From positions 1 through 55,086 of the forward strand of contig CAMBLO010000016.1 of assembly GCA_945868505.1 (NCBI GenBank): a stretch of DNA of 55,086 nt, in the 5' to 3' direction. This stretch comes from an uncultured Clostridia bacterium (GTDB lineage: Bacteria; Bacillota; Clostridia; Lachnospirales; Anaerotignaceae). The notes beneath the pieces were generated by a model. That model saw nothing but the letters and a program-made list of their open reading frames with translations. It was not told the origin of the DNA and did not search any database. A program made the position numbers and the translations under genes. Shown here piece by piece: positions 35,917-44,461 of this stretch. The number at the start of each line of letters is the position of its first letter. The stretch's first letter is position 1.

Positions 35917-37731
35917 TTAATCCTCGTCCAACTTCAAAACAGACATAAAAGCCTGCTGAGGCACTTCTACGCTACCGATCTGACGCATACGTTTTTTACC
36001 CTCTTTCTGTTTTTCCAGCAGTTTTTTCTTACGGGAAATATCACCGCCGTAGCATTTTGCCAATACATCTTTCCGCATGGCGCTGATGGTTTCTCTGGCG
36101 ATGATCTTGCTGCCGATGGCTGCCTGAATGGGAATTTCAAACAAATGTCTGGGGATTTCCTTTTTCAGCTTTTCGCACATCTTTCTGCCACGTTCTGTTG
36201 CAGAGCCCTTATGCACGATAAAGGACAGGGCATCCACAGGCTCTTTGTTCACCAGAATATCCAGTTTTACCAATTCGCTTTCCTGATAACCGATCAGGCT
36301 ATAATCGAAGGAGGCATAGCCACGGCTTCTGGATTTCAGTACATCGAAGAAATCATAGATGATTTCATTCAGGGGCATGTGGTAGGTCAGCATCGCTCTG
36401 GTGGAATCCAGATATTCCATACTGATATATTCGCCGCGGCGCTGCTGACACAGTTCCATGATGGGGCCGATATAATCCTTGGGCAGCATGATTTCCGCCT
36501 TTACGATGGGCTCTTCCATCTTTTCGATACGGGCAGGGTCAGGCATATTGCTGGGGTTGGACAGATCAAAGCTTGTACCATCTGTCAGATATACTTTATA
36601 GATAACACTGGGGGCTGTTGTTACCAAATCCAGATTATATTCTCTTTCCAGTCTTTCCTGAATGATTTCCAAATGCAGCAGACCCAAGAAACCGCAACGG
36701 AAACCAAAGCCCAGCGCAATGGATGTTTCAGGTTCAAAGAACAACGCAGCATCATTCAGCTGCAGTTTTTCCAGAGCATCTCTCAAATCGGGATATTTTG
36801 CGCCATCCACAGGGAAAATACCGCAGTAAACCATAGGATTTACCTTTTTATAGCCGGGCAGAGCTTCTGCCGTAGGTCTGGCTGCTTCTGTTACCGTATC
36901 GCCCACGCGGGTATCGGAAACTGTTTTGATGCTGGCTGTAAAATAGCCTACCATCCCCGCGCTCAGCTCATCCACAGGCAGGAAACGACCAGGGCCAAAG
37001 ATGCCCACCTCTACAACATCAAATTCTTTGCCTGTTGCCATCATTTTTACCTTGCTGCCCTTGCGAATCTTGCCGTCAAAAAGACGCATCAGAACGATAA
37101 CACCACGGTACTGATCGTAAACAGAGTCGAATACCAAAGCTTTCAGGGGCGCATCGGGGTCGCCTGCAGGGGCAGGGATATCTGTGATGATGCGTTCCAG
37201 AACATCCTCGATATTGATGCCGTTTTTCGCAGAAATTTCAGGGGCATCCTCTGCGGGAATCCCAATGATATCTTCGATTTCCTGTTTTGCCCATGCAGGG
37301 TTTGCACTGGGCAGGTCGATCTTATTGACCACGGGCAGAATCTCCAGATTATTATCCAATGCCAGATATACGTTTGCCAATGTCTGGGCTTCGATGCCCT
37401 GTGCTGCGTCAACAATCAGCACTGCACCTTCGCAGGCCGCCAAAGAACGGGAAACCTCATAGTTAAAGTCCACGTGACCGGGGGTATCAATCAGGTTGAA
37501 CTGATATTCCTCCCCATCCTGAGCGTGGTAAATCAGACGCACCGCCTGAGATTTGATGGTGATGCCTCTTTCTCGTTCCAGATCCATGTTGTCCAGAACC
37601 TGTTCCTGCATTTCTCTATCTGTCAAAAGACCCGTTTTCTGGATCAGTCTGTCTGCCAGTGTGGATTTGCCGTGGTCGATATGGGCCACGATACAAAAAT
37701 TTCGAATATTTTTCTGTTTGTCCTGAGACAT
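35917..37731 (-). CDS. lepA: Elongation factor 4 (LepA)
   Basis: 604-aa translational GTPase that remodels or back-translocates stalled ribosomes. G1 [16 protein letters not shown]3 [13 protein letters not shown]4 NKIDLP; the C-terminal LepA-specific end [26 protein letters not shown] is complete. ATG 37731 has AAGGAGGAAGCGT in front; ten upstream in-frame codons are rejected. Standard length (about 600). Confidence 0.98.
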   Translation of the reverse strand: MSQDKQKNIRNFCIVAHIDHGKSTLADRLIQKTGLLTDREMQEQVLDNMDLERERGITIKSQAVRLIYHAQDGEEYQFNLIDTPGHVDFNYEVSRSLAACEGAVLIVDAAQGIEAQTLANVYLALDNNLEILPVVNKIDLPSANPAWAKQEIEDIIGIPAEDAPEISAKNGINIEDVLERIITDIPAPAGDPDAPLKALVFDSVYDQYRGVIVLMRLFDGKIRKGSKVKMMATGKEFDVVEVGIFGPGRFLPVDELSAGMVGYFTASIKTVSDTRVGDTVTEAARPTAEALPGYKKVNPMVYCGIFPVDGAKYPDLRDALEKLQLNDAALFFEPETSIALGFGFRCGFLGLLHLEIIQERLEREYNLDLVTTAPSVIYKVYLTDGTSFDLSNPSNMPDPARIEKMEEPIVKAEIMLPKDYIGPIMELCQQRRGEYISMEYLDSTRAMLTYHMPLNEIIYDFFDVLKSRSRGYASFDYSLIGYQESELVKLDILVNKEPVDALSFIVHKGSATERGRKMCEKLKKEIPRHLFEIPIQAAIGSKIIARETISAMRKDVLAKCYGGDISRKKKLLEKQKEGKKRMRQIGSVEVPQQAFMSVLKLDED

Positions 37732-37813
37732 ACGCTTCCTCCTTGCAAAAATATGATGCATACATAATATCTTATTTTACCACATCTTTGATATGGAAGT
37801 CAAAATAATCCCA

Positions 37814-38038
37814 TCATTCTCCTGTGTTCTTTTCTTCTGACTGCTTCTGTTTTTTCACAAACAAAATCCAATTAACGGCACACACAGCCGCCGCTACAAA
37901 GCAGACCGCCGCTCCCCGACCGATGCCTGCCTTTTTGAACAGCACACCCAGCAGCAGGAAAATCACCACTGCCGCCTGACGGAGCATTTCTCCCTTTTGC
38001 AGTCCTTTTTTCTTTTCTTCATCTATCCATCGAGGCAT
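37814..38038 (-). CDS. Small two-helix membrane protein
   Basis: 74-aa protein with a charged head (MPRWIDEEKKKGLQKGEM), two hydrophobic helices (AAVVIFLLLGVLFKKAG; GAAVCFVAAAVCAVNWILFV) and a charged tail. AAGGAGGAGAAAGGA precedes ATG. 82 bases upstream of lepA in the same direction. No family recognised. It is the last chromosomal gene before the prophage. Confidence 0.7.
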   Translation of the reverse strand: MPRWIDEEKKKGLQKGEMLRQAAVVIFLLLGVLFKKAGIGRGAAVCFVAAAVCAVNWILFVKKQKQSEEKNTGE

Positions 38039-38092
38039 TCCTTTCTCCTCCTTCGTTTTTTATTTATGATATCATAAGAAATCTCTTCGTCT

Positions 38093-38110
38093 TTTTTAAC
38101 AAAGCCTTAA
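38093..38110. other. Attachment site, left (attL core)
   Basis: TTTTTAACAAAGCCTTAA, 18 bp, identical to 52029-52046. With the integrase beside the right copy and matching arm-type sites inside both ends, this is the likely strand-exchange core of the prophage. Confidence 0.8.
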
Positions 38111-38247
38111 TTACTTTAGGGTAATCAGGTAAAACTACGATGAACCAAAAATAGCCATGTAAACTTAAAAATCGTTGATATTATCGCATTTATATCAACT
38201 TTTTTGCACCATGTAAATTTTATCATAACTACGCACAATTTGTCCAT

Positions 38248-38275
38248 CGGTGGCAAATCGGTGGCAATGCCACCG
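38248..38275. promoter_or_regulatory. Integrase arm-type sites, left
   Basis: CGGTGGCAAAT (38248), CGGTGGCAAT (38259) and an inverted TGCCACCG (38268-38275). The same 10-mer occurs at the other end (51922-51965), two direct and one inverted there too. Confidence 0.6.
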
Positions 38276-38307
38276 CCATGCGGTATCGGTATAATCCAAC
38301 GAAAACA

Positions 38308-38325
38308 GCCCCTCTTTCGAGGGGC
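38308..38325. terminator. Bidirectional hairpin at the prophage left end
   Basis: GCCCCTC-TTTC-GAGGGGC, then ATTTCTTTT on plus and TGTTTTCG on minus. May insulate the prophage from the chromosome. Confidence 0.65.
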
Positions 38326-38358
38326 ATTTCTTTTGCAAACAACTTAAATCGAATTTCA

Positions 38359-38448
38359 CTTAACTTATGAAAACTTGATAAGTTAGCCTAATTATTTGCA
38401 CTAAACCTCACTTAACTTATCAGAAATTTAGGTTTTTTGATAAGTTAA
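38359..38448. repeat. Two tandem pairs of TTAACTTATCA / TGATAAGTTAA
   Basis: TTAACTTATG (38360), TTGATAAGTTA (38375), CTTAACTTATCA (38411) and TTGATAAGTTAA (38437). Alternating orientation gives two palindromes of about 27 and 38 bases. Binding sites for an excision or regulatory factor are possible; the role is unknown. Confidence 0.6.
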
Positions 38449-38492
38449 TCATAAAAAGACCCCGGGCCCGAAGGACACCGGAGTACGTTCAA

Positions 38493-38563
38493 AGCACCAG
38501 AAGGGAATCGAACCCTCGCTCTCAGCTTGGAAGGCTGATGTTCTACCATTAAACCACTGATGC
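38493..38563 (-). tRNA. tRNA-Gly (anticodon TCC)
   Basis: 71-nt cloverleaf. Acceptor GCATCAG with CTGGTGC (one G-T), D arm GTTTAATGGTAGAAC, anticodon arm TCAGC-CTTCCAA-GCTGA, T arm GAGGG-TTCGATT-CCCTT, discriminator T. No encoded CCA. Lies inside the prophage, so it may be phage cargo. Confidence 0.85.
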
Positions 38564-38731
38564 ACGGAAACGCATCTTTCATCACCCGAAGTATGTTGGC
38601 GGCGTTTCTGCCCTGTTGGTGCCATCCTGATCACCCTAGCATCGTTGCTCTCCGATGTGTCACAATTCCTATCGGTTTGTGTTCCGTCTGGCTTTCACAG
38701 ATGGGAGCGACCCAGCAAAATGTCGACAAAA

Positions 38732-38805
38732 TGGGGCTTCTCGGACTTGAACCGAGGGCCGTCCGGTTATGAGCCGGATGCTCTGACCAGCTGAGCTAAA
38801 GACCC
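38732..38805 (-). tRNA. tRNA-Met/Ile2-like (anticodon CAT), with acceptor mismatch
   Basis: 74-nt cloverleaf: D arm AGCTCAGCTGGTCAGAGC, anticodon arm TCCGG-CTCATAA-CCGGA, T arm CTCGG-TTCAAGT-CCGAG. Acceptor GGGTCTT against AAGCCCC leaves a T-C mismatch at pair 4-69; no CCA encoded. The loop resembles elongator Met of related bacteria. It may be a decaying or phage-adapted copy. Confidence 0.75.
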
Positions 38806-38925
38806 AGGTTGCCCCGGAATACCCGGGGCGTTTGTCATTTTTAAAGAACCAAGGTACCAGCTCGGTGTCTTTACGGCATGACAAAAGCACAATGGAAATG
38901 ATACTTTATCAATTGTCGCACATTT

Positions 38926-38931
38926 ATTATA
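38926..38931 (-). promoter_or_regulatory. Extended -10 upstream of the prophage tRNAs
   Basis: Minus-strand TGGTATAAT, an extended -10 box, about 120 bases before the tRNA-Met-like gene. The -35 is poor. Confidence 0.4.
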
Positions 38932-39087
38932 CCATTTTCCTGAGCCCGCGAAAATGGTTATTTCCCATTTTGGTGATATCAACAAAATGGTTTTTATCAT
39001 CTTCGTGACACCACGAAATAGATATTTTGCTTTCCGCTGTGGTTATTGCAAAAACGCAACAACCATTTCCATTTCGGAAACAGTTCA

Positions 39088-39110
39088 GCTACCGAGGAAT
39101 CCTCGGCAGC
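39088..39110. terminator. Hairpin at the end of the holin gene
   Basis: AGCT-A-CCGAGG-AAT-CCTCGG-C-AGCT, a strong stem abutting the holin stop on minus. No clear T-tract; may protect the late mRNA end. Confidence 0.45.
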
Positions 39111-39566
39111 TCATTTTCCCGCTTCATCCGGAACTTCATCCGCCAGAATGCCTTCGCTTACCATGATGGTACCCTGTTTTTCAATCTTCGCATCAGCAAC
39201 AGCCTTTTCTAATGCTTGGTCTACGAATACATTGAAATCCGTGTATGCCATCAGCAGATAGGACTTCGCCCCATCAGAAATCATTTTCCAGAATTTTTCC
39301 TTAGCTCTTTCCTTTGCCTCTTTCTGTGCCGCTTTGTCGAATGCATCATCATATTTCAGGTTATCCACATAGGTCTGATTGGTTGCTTTGACCGCCGTTT
39401 CGATGGCAGTCCAGATTTCATCCATGTGGCGTTTTGCCGTTTCACTGTTTGTCTTTTCCTGCATCTGTTCTACTGCTTTTTTCCCGATTTTCTGTACAAA
39501 TACCAGCAATACAGGCACGCAAACGCACGCCAGACACTGAAACAGTTCTTTTACCATAATTTCCAT
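39111..39566 (-). CDS. Phage holin, LLH family
   Basis: 151-aa protein with one N-terminal membrane helix (LFQCLACVCVPVLLVFVQKI) and a long charged helical tail (KAAQKEAKERAKEKFWKM...). This is the layout of the Phage_holin_6_1/LLH group, which releases or exposes endolysin at the end of infection. Last gene of the lysis block, 19 bases after the endolysin gene. Confidence 0.75.
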   Translation of the reverse strand: MEIMVKELFQCLACVCVPVLLVFVQKIGKKAVEQMQEKTNSETAKRHMDEIWTAIETAVKATNQTYVDNLKYDDAFDKAAQKEAKERAKEKFWKMISDGAKSYLLMAYTDFNVFVDQALEKAVADAKIEKQGTIMVSEGILADEVPDEAGK

Positions 39567-39585
39567 ATTATTCTTCCTCCTTCTC

Positions 39586-40362
39586 TTATTCCTTCACAGC
39601 AGGCGCAAAACCCTTCTGAATCAGCTTCCGGTCGTATGCGCCGCCTCTGTAATTAAAAATGATGCTGCGAACCATATCATGGCTCAGGTCGATATTCCCT
39701 TCCCCGTCGCCGCCGATGATTTTCGCATCCATCAGTGTTTTGATGATTTTCCGAAAATCGTTCTTTTCAGGGATATCGTTCAGTGTTTTATACCGCATTT
39801 CTTCCTCATCCTCCTCTGTTGTTTCAGGTTTTTCGCAAACGAAATAATACTTTACTTCCCGCTGCAAGCGTTCCAGCGGTGCCAGCTCCCGGTCAGAACG
39901 ATTGCTGGCAGGGTCATTGATATGTACCATATCTCCTGTTACATTCCACCACAGAATAAAATGCCCGCTGCTTGTCCATAAACCCGGACCCATGCAGGCA
40001 ATCACCAAATCGCCCCGCTGCACAGCCCGCAGTGCCTTTTCGTGATATGATGCTGCTTCCAGCTTATTCAGATTCCGCAGATTAGTGAAATTCAACTGCC
40101 TGCTCTGAATTCCGAATTTGGCCAACTGCGGCGCAAAATAACTGTAATAGGTTCCCTGATTTGGTGCTTTGTAGCCGTTGGCCTTGCTCCATGCCGCCGT
40201 ATGTGCAGGCGTTACATTCGCATCCGCCCATGTAGCAATAACCATCGCCGCCGAAGTTGGGCCGCACCCGGCATTGCCGATGGTCGAACCATCCCCGCCG
40301 GCGGAGTAGTCATTTTTCGCCCATTTAGGGTCTGTCTGCAAATATTTTCTCGGTCGTTTCAT
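39586..40362 (-). CDS. C39-like peptidase endolysin
   Basis: 258-aa lysin. The peptidase_C39_2 domain carries catalytic cysteine in NAGCGPTSAAMV (about residue 33), histidine in SSGHFILWW (about 133) and the following HINDPAS aspartate. A C-terminal region (about 190-258, EMRYKTLNDIPEKND...) looks like a wall- or peptidoglycan-binding repeat with Tyr/Gly-rich content. It cleaves the peptide part of the wall by family analogy. Intact in sequence. Confidence 0.85.
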   Translation of the reverse strand: MKRPRKYLQTDPKWAKNDYSAGGDGSTIGNAGCGPTSAAMVIATWADANVTPAHTAAWSKANGYKAPNQGTYYSYFAPQLAKFGIQSRQLNFTNLRNLNKLEAASYHEKALRAVQRGDLVIACMGPGLWTSSGHFILWWNVTGDMVHINDPASNRSDRELAPLERLQREVKYYFVCEKPETTEEDEEEMRYKTLNDIPEKNDFRKIIKTLMDAKIIGGDGEGNIDLSHDMVRSIIFNYRGGAYDRKLIQKGFAPAVKE

Positions 40363-40375
40363 TTTCTTCCTCCCA

Positions 40376-40687
40376 TCACAAATCTGTTACCGTTTCTTCC
40401 GCAATCGTCTGCGGATTTTGCTGCTCTGCTTTTGCTTCTAACATCGCCATTTCGTATGTAATACCACCGGCAGTGTTCTGCTTTGTGCTTTTCATAGTAT
40501 AGCCTGACTTGGATGCGGCCCACGCCGCCCAAGGTAGGCCAACCATAGCCGTCAACCATGGAAATGCCGCATCAAACCGTTTGTACACACAGTAAAATGC
40601 CAGTAACATCATACCGATGGTATTCACCCACAGCAATGCCAGCTCATTATCCAGTACTTTTTGGGAATATTCCTTCTGATTTTTCAT
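40376..40687 (-). CDS. Small phage membrane protein
   Basis: 103-aa protein with two hydrophobic helices (LLWVNTIGMMLLAFYCVY; FPWLTAMVGLPWAAWAAS) and a polar tail. Sits between the XhlA-like and endolysin genes, so it is probably part of the lysis set. Overlaps the XhlA-like gene by 4 bases. Family not recognised. Confidence 0.65.
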   Translation of the reverse strand: MKNQKEYSQKVLDNELALLWVNTIGMMLLAFYCVYKRFDAAFPWLTAMVGLPWAAWAASKSGYTMKSTKQNTAGGITYEMAMLEAKAEQQNPQTIAEETVTDL

Positions 40688-40983
40688 GGAATACCGCCGC
40701 CATTCAGCAGAAACCCCACTACGGCACCGACGATAACAGCAATCGCTTTATCGATAATCCCATCCCACCGTTTTGCTGGCTTTGCCACCAGCTGCTTTAC
40801 ATCATCTTTGATTTCTCCGACATCCGTTTTTATGTGTTCCTGCTCGTTCTGCATGACGGAAAAAGCCTTTGTGAGGTTTTCAAGATTATCCTGCCGTACT
40901 TCCATCTTATCCAGTCGTTCCTTGTTGCTATTGCTTCTCGCTTCTACTTCAACCAGTTTTTCTGCCATTTCATTCTGATTCAT
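40684..40983 (-). CDS. XhlA-like holin/hemolysin accessory protein
   Basis: 99-aa protein: a coiled-coil N-terminus (EMAEKLVEVEARSNSNKERL...) and one C-terminal membrane helix (KAIAVIVGAVVGFLLNGGG). This is the XhlA layout; XhlA works with a holin and lysin. ATG 40983 has GGAGGGAGAGGT before it, so the longer reading from 41001 is rejected. Confidence 0.75.
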   Translation of the reverse strand: MNQNEMAEKLVEVEARSNSNKERLDKMEVRQDNLENLTKAFSVMQNEQEHIKTDVGEIKDDVKQLVAKPAKRWDGIIDKAIAVIVGAVVGFLLNGGGIP

Positions 40984-40997
40984 ACCTCTCCCTCCTC

Positions 40998-41573
40998 TCA
41001 ATTCGTCCTCTCTGCCGTGATATAGGAAAATTCCTCTGAACTATCATTTATTTTAGAAATTCCCCCTTTGCCACCATCTCCTAAAGAACCTCCTCCGCCA
41101 CCGCCACCACGGATAGCTTTTGAAGAACTTGAATATTGACCTGTACCGCCAGTTCCACCATGTCCTAGAACGCCGTCCTCACCGTTAGCACCACTATTAT
41201 CAGTAAATGTGATTCCGGAATAACTAGAACCGCCGCCTGTGCCGCCACCTTCACCACCAGAAGCACCGCCGCCACCGGAGGTATTAGATGCAGAACCTCC
41301 AGAACCTCCAGCCAGAGTAATTAAATCACCTATTACAGTTGGTGTGCCTTGTTCTCCTCTATTACTATGACCTCCGCCGCCACCGCCACCTGCACCACAG
41401 GCTGTAACGATAATTTCAGTTACACCTTTTGGCACTGTAAAAATGCCATCCTCTGTAAAAATTCTTTCTCCACCAACAACTGCATTTATTATAAGTTCAT
41501 CTAACGGGACAAACTTCTCTGGATTCTTAATCGTACTATTCAGCGCTTTCCCGATTTCTCCCCAAATTCTCAT
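40998..41573 (-). CDS. Glycine-rich phage tail appendage protein
   Basis: 191-aa protein. After 45 residues with a GIFTVPKGVTEIIVTACGAG motif typical of glycine-rich tail appendages, most of the remainder is runs of Gly and Ser (GGGGGGG, GGTGGG...). It probably forms a polyglycine sandwich at the fibre or receptor-binding end. Closely coupled to the gene upstream (4-base overlap). Confidence 0.75.
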   Translation of the reverse strand: MRIWGEIGKALNSTIKNPEKFVPLDELIINAVVGGERIFTEDGIFTVPKGVTEIIVTACGAGGGGGGGHSNRGEQGTPTVIGDLITLAGGSGGSASNTSGGGGASGGEGGGTGGGSSYSGITFTDNSGANGEDGVLGHGGTGGTGQYSSSSKAIRGGGGGGGSLGDGGKGGISKINDSSEEFSYITAERTN

Positions 41574-41917
41574 ACAAACACCTCCTCAATATCACCATTT
41601 GCAAGAAACACTGTTTTCAGTGCAATAGACAAACCATCCACATTCGTAAATGTTTTCGTGATACTGCCGTCTGCATCAAACGTAGTCACCAGCGTTTCGC
41701 CCTTCTCATTGGTCTCCGTGATGCTGCCATCATCATTGAATACCGTTTTTGTCTCCTGAAACCCCTGCAAGGCCATGAATGCTTCACGGTTCAGGGGCGT
41801 GCCCTCTCTTGTCGGTTCATCTGCCAGTTCCACCGTCACAAATTCACTTGTGCCATCACCGTAGGTCAGCTTTCGCCGCCCTGCCTTTGTGGGTTGCCTG
41901 TCCAAAAAATCCTTCAT
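41570..41917 (-). CDS. Phage tail-associated protein
   Basis: 115-aa acidic protein. The start MKDFLDRQPTKAGRRKLTY recurs in tail-tip modules of Clostridia prophages. Tandem D/N-GSIT blocks (FNDDGSITETNEKG, FDADGSITKTF) suggest short beta repeats. Exact role unknown; position between baseplate and appendage genes suggests a fibre connector. Confidence 0.6.
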   Translation of the reverse strand: MKDFLDRQPTKAGRRKLTYGDGTSEFVTVELADEPTREGTPLNREAFMALQGFQETKTVFNDDGSITETNEKGETLVTTFDADGSITKTFTNVDGLSIALKTVFLANGDIEEVFV

Positions 41918-42405
41918 AGCAATCTATCACCTCCGCTTTCCTCGACACCGCAGTATCGATATTCCTGTTCCATGTTTTCAAACATCGTTTTGCCAGCTTC
42001 GGCCATCCGTTCCCAGTCGTTGACCTCCTGCCAGTCCAGATAACCGCTTTCCGCCAGAACAGGCAGACCCAGTCCAACCAAAAACAACCGCACCAGAGCG
42101 TTATAGTTCGCCCGAATACGGTTGATTTCCGAAATCCAAGGCAGGTTGTGTTCCTGCCAATCGGTGTGTATGGTTTGGGTCGCTGTGCCGTCTGGGCTGA
42201 CTGTGGTCTCCTCCCTGTTTCGGTAGGCATGGGGAATGAAGATAACATCCGTCTCCAAATGCTCCAAGATGTACCGATAATTTCCCTCGATGCGGTTCAA
42301 ATCATCGGCGTTCAGTGTGCCCTTCTGGCATGCCAGAGAGCCGGCATCCGCCCCAGACACATCTGCCGCTGCTCTGTCTGTTATGGGTTCTCTCCAATTA
42401 CTCAC
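41914..42405 (-). CDS. Phage baseplate/tail-tip protein
   Basis: 163-aa protein with LNADDLNRIEGNYRYILEHL, a motif frequent at the start of tail-fibre or baseplate-like proteins in this context. Start ATG overlaps the end of the 556-aa tail protein by 8 bases. Precise function is not recognised. Confidence 0.55.
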   Translation of the reverse strand: MSNWREPITDRAAADVSGADAGSLACQKGTLNADDLNRIEGNYRYILEHLETDVIFIPHAYRNREETTVSPDGTATQTIHTDWQEHNLPWISEINRIRANYNALVRLFLVGLGLPVLAESGYLDWQEVNDWERMAEAGKTMFENMEQEYRYCGVEESGGDRLL

Positions 42406-44068
42406 CGACCGTCACCGCCTTTGTTACAAATCCACCCGTCAGGTCTGTATCCATGCTTTCCACCACAGACCCACGGTATACGCCGTATTCCGTCTCGATA
42501 TCCGACAGAAGCCCCACAGTCTCCTCTTTCATCACGAAGCTGATATCCTGTTCAATCCTGTATTGATAGTAGTCAAAGAGCCTCTGAGCGGCACTCTGGG
42601 CGTTTGCGCTGTTCAGAAGGGTACTGTCGGCATCCACGTTGTTTTCCTTGTCCCCCGCGGGCAGTTCCGCCATCTTAACCGTCACCGTTTTCTCCGTGTC
42701 CACGTATTTTTTCCCGCTGACGGTGCAGACTGTGTCCGCCGTACCTTCCACGATGCAGTAATTGACGCCGCTCTCCACCAAAGTCCCCGCATCAACGGTA
42801 ATTTCCGCCGCAGGCTCGGAGAAAAGAATCTCGTTGCGCCCTGCCGCCAAAGTCACCTTGCAAAGTTCCTCTGACGCATCACTTAAACTGTATTCATGGG
42901 CTTTCACGTTCACCCCCGTCACCAGAGAGCGCATCTTTACCTTGGTACCGATGAATTTCCTGTCCCTGCCGATGGATACCGTAGGGATATTCGACCAATC
43001 TGGAAAGGCAACAATATTGACCGTGCCGCTCCTTGCTGTCGTCACATAGCCGCCGATGGCAAAGGCTAGGTGCTGCAAGGCTTCTCTGTGGGAGCAGATT
43101 GGCAGATAGCCCGTTACAGGCACATCCCGCAGGCTGCTGTCTAAGGTATACCCAAAGCCAGCATCGTCCATGATTTCCTTCAGCAGTTCATGGGCAGGCT
43201 TCGCCCTGTAGATACCGCCTTTGTAGTTGGTGCCGTCCATGATGCCGATGCCGTCCTGAGCGGAAATGGAAAGCAGCTTATCCCCTTCCATTTCCATATC
43301 CTCCAGATAGAAGGTTCCAAGGTGCTTGGTGGTGCCGTCCTGCGTTCCTTCTACGGTCAGCTGCTGTTTCTTCTGCAGCAGGGTATATACGCCTTTTGGA
43401 TTGAAGATGTTGAAATCATCGTCCTCGGAATAGACCGTAAATTCCAGTGCATTGGAGGATACAGTCAGCCCGGAAAGGTCGATTTCCTCTAAAAGGGAAG
43501 CCGTTTTCAGAGAACCCCGCTCAAACATCTTATTCATGCCGTGCATGATGTTCTGTACCTTCAAATACCGATGGGGGCGCACTGTCCCGTAAAACACGAT
43601 TTCGATTTTGTTGTAGTTCTGCACCGTTTCCACGCAGGAAAACCGCCAGTTATTTGGCCGGAACGCCTTTTCCAGAATCAATTCCGCACCATGATACCAG
43701 CGAATCAGCAGGTCATTGCAGTAGTTGTTCCCGTATGGGTCAAATTCAAAGGTCAGCCCAATGGCTTCATGCAGTTCCTGAAAGGTCAAAGTCAGCATAG
43801 GGGGCGTGGCGAATCTCCCATCATCCCCTGTCATGCTTTCCGACCAAATCCCCCAAGTGAAATCCTCGGGGTTCTCAGGGAACAGCCGAAAGCTGCCGTC
43901 CAGCTTGAAATAATTCCGTTCCAAGGTAGCAACCTTCGGTGCATACACCCCCTCCAGAGATAAATCCTGCGGGTCGATAAAGGCTTTTCTGTCTGGCATG
44001 GCTGCGGTGGTATCCTGTTTCGCCGTCACGTCCACCAAGCCAAAAGAAATGCTTACACCTGTCTCCAT
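42398..44068 (-). CDS. Phage tail-tip protein
   Basis: 556-aa protein, beta-rich throughout, next to the minor tail protein and before the fibre genes, the place of Dit/Tal-type tail-tip proteins. Blocks such as HGMNKMFERGSLKTASLLEE and LLKEIMDDAGFGYTLDSSL resemble the late domains of gp18/Tal-like hubs. It should cap the tail and bind the fibre. No protease motif is visible. Confidence 0.7.
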   Translation of the reverse strand: METGVSISFGLVDVTAKQDTTAAMPDRKAFIDPQDLSLEGVYAPKVATLERNYFKLDGSFRLFPENPEDFTWGIWSESMTGDDGRFATPPMLTLTFQELHEAIGLTFEFDPYGNNYCNDLLIRWYHGAELILEKAFRPNNWRFSCVETVQNYNKIEIVFYGTVRPHRYLKVQNIMHGMNKMFERGSLKTASLLEEIDLSGLTVSSNALEFTVYSEDDDFNIFNPKGVYTLLQKKQQLTVEGTQDGTTKHLGTFYLEDMEMEGDKLLSISAQDGIGIMDGTNYKGGIYRAKPAHELLKEIMDDAGFGYTLDSSLRDVPVTGYLPICSHREALQHLAFAIGGYVTTARSGTVNIVAFPDWSNIPTVSIGRDRKFIGTKVKMRSLVTGVNVKAHEYSLSDASEELCKVTLAAGRNEILFSEPAAEITVDAGTLVESGVNYCIVEGTADTVCTVSGKKYVDTEKTVTVKMAELPAGDKENNVDADSTLLNSANAQSAAQRLFDYYQYRIEQDISFVMKEETVGLLSDIETEYGVYRGSVVESMDTDLTGGFVTKAVTVGE

Positions 44069-44071
44069 GGC

Positions 44072-44461
44072 TTACACCTCCCCGGGCAGTCTGGCAGGGG
44101 CTTTTGCAATCAGCTTGATGCTCAGCCCTCCCCAGTAATGCTTGCCGTTATGGCTGCGTTTCAGTTCGTCCCCGCTGGTAGTGATGTAACCACGGAAGGA
44201 AAACGTCCCATCGGAGGAAGGCACCACAAAGTCGTGAAATTCCACAGGCTCCGTGACCTTCTTCCACAGTCGGTCGTATTCCGCCCGATTCAGATTCAGC
44301 CCCGGGAAGGTCAGGGTGTAGTTGTAATAGACCCCGATAATTTCCCGCTGCAGGTCGCCGCCCTCCGTTCGGGTGGCGTATTTGTCCAGCACAGCGGATT
44401 CCCGTTTCAGTGCTACCAAGGGGATGTTGAATTCCACCCCGTCAATGCTGAATAATGCCAT
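44072..44461 (-). CDS. Phage minor tail protein
   Basis: 129-aa protein, Dit-like in position. It opens ALFSIDGVEFNIPLVALKRE and includes LTFPGLNLNRAEYDRLW. Its stop is 3 bases from the next gene's start; the start overlaps the stop of the fusion gene by one base. Retained, although the tube it should cap has been deleted. Confidence 0.7.
   Translation of the reverse strand: MALFSIDGVEFNIPLVALKRESAVLDKYATRTEGGDLQREIIGVYYNYTLTFPGLNLNRAEYDRLWKKVTEPVEFHDFVVPSSDGTFSFRGYITTSGDELKRSHNGKHYWGGLSIKLIAKAPARLPGEV

Noticed and set aside
36145..37767. 540-aa plus-strand ORF opposite lepA
   Set aside because: Shadow of lepA caused by codon bias; composition is not protein-like.
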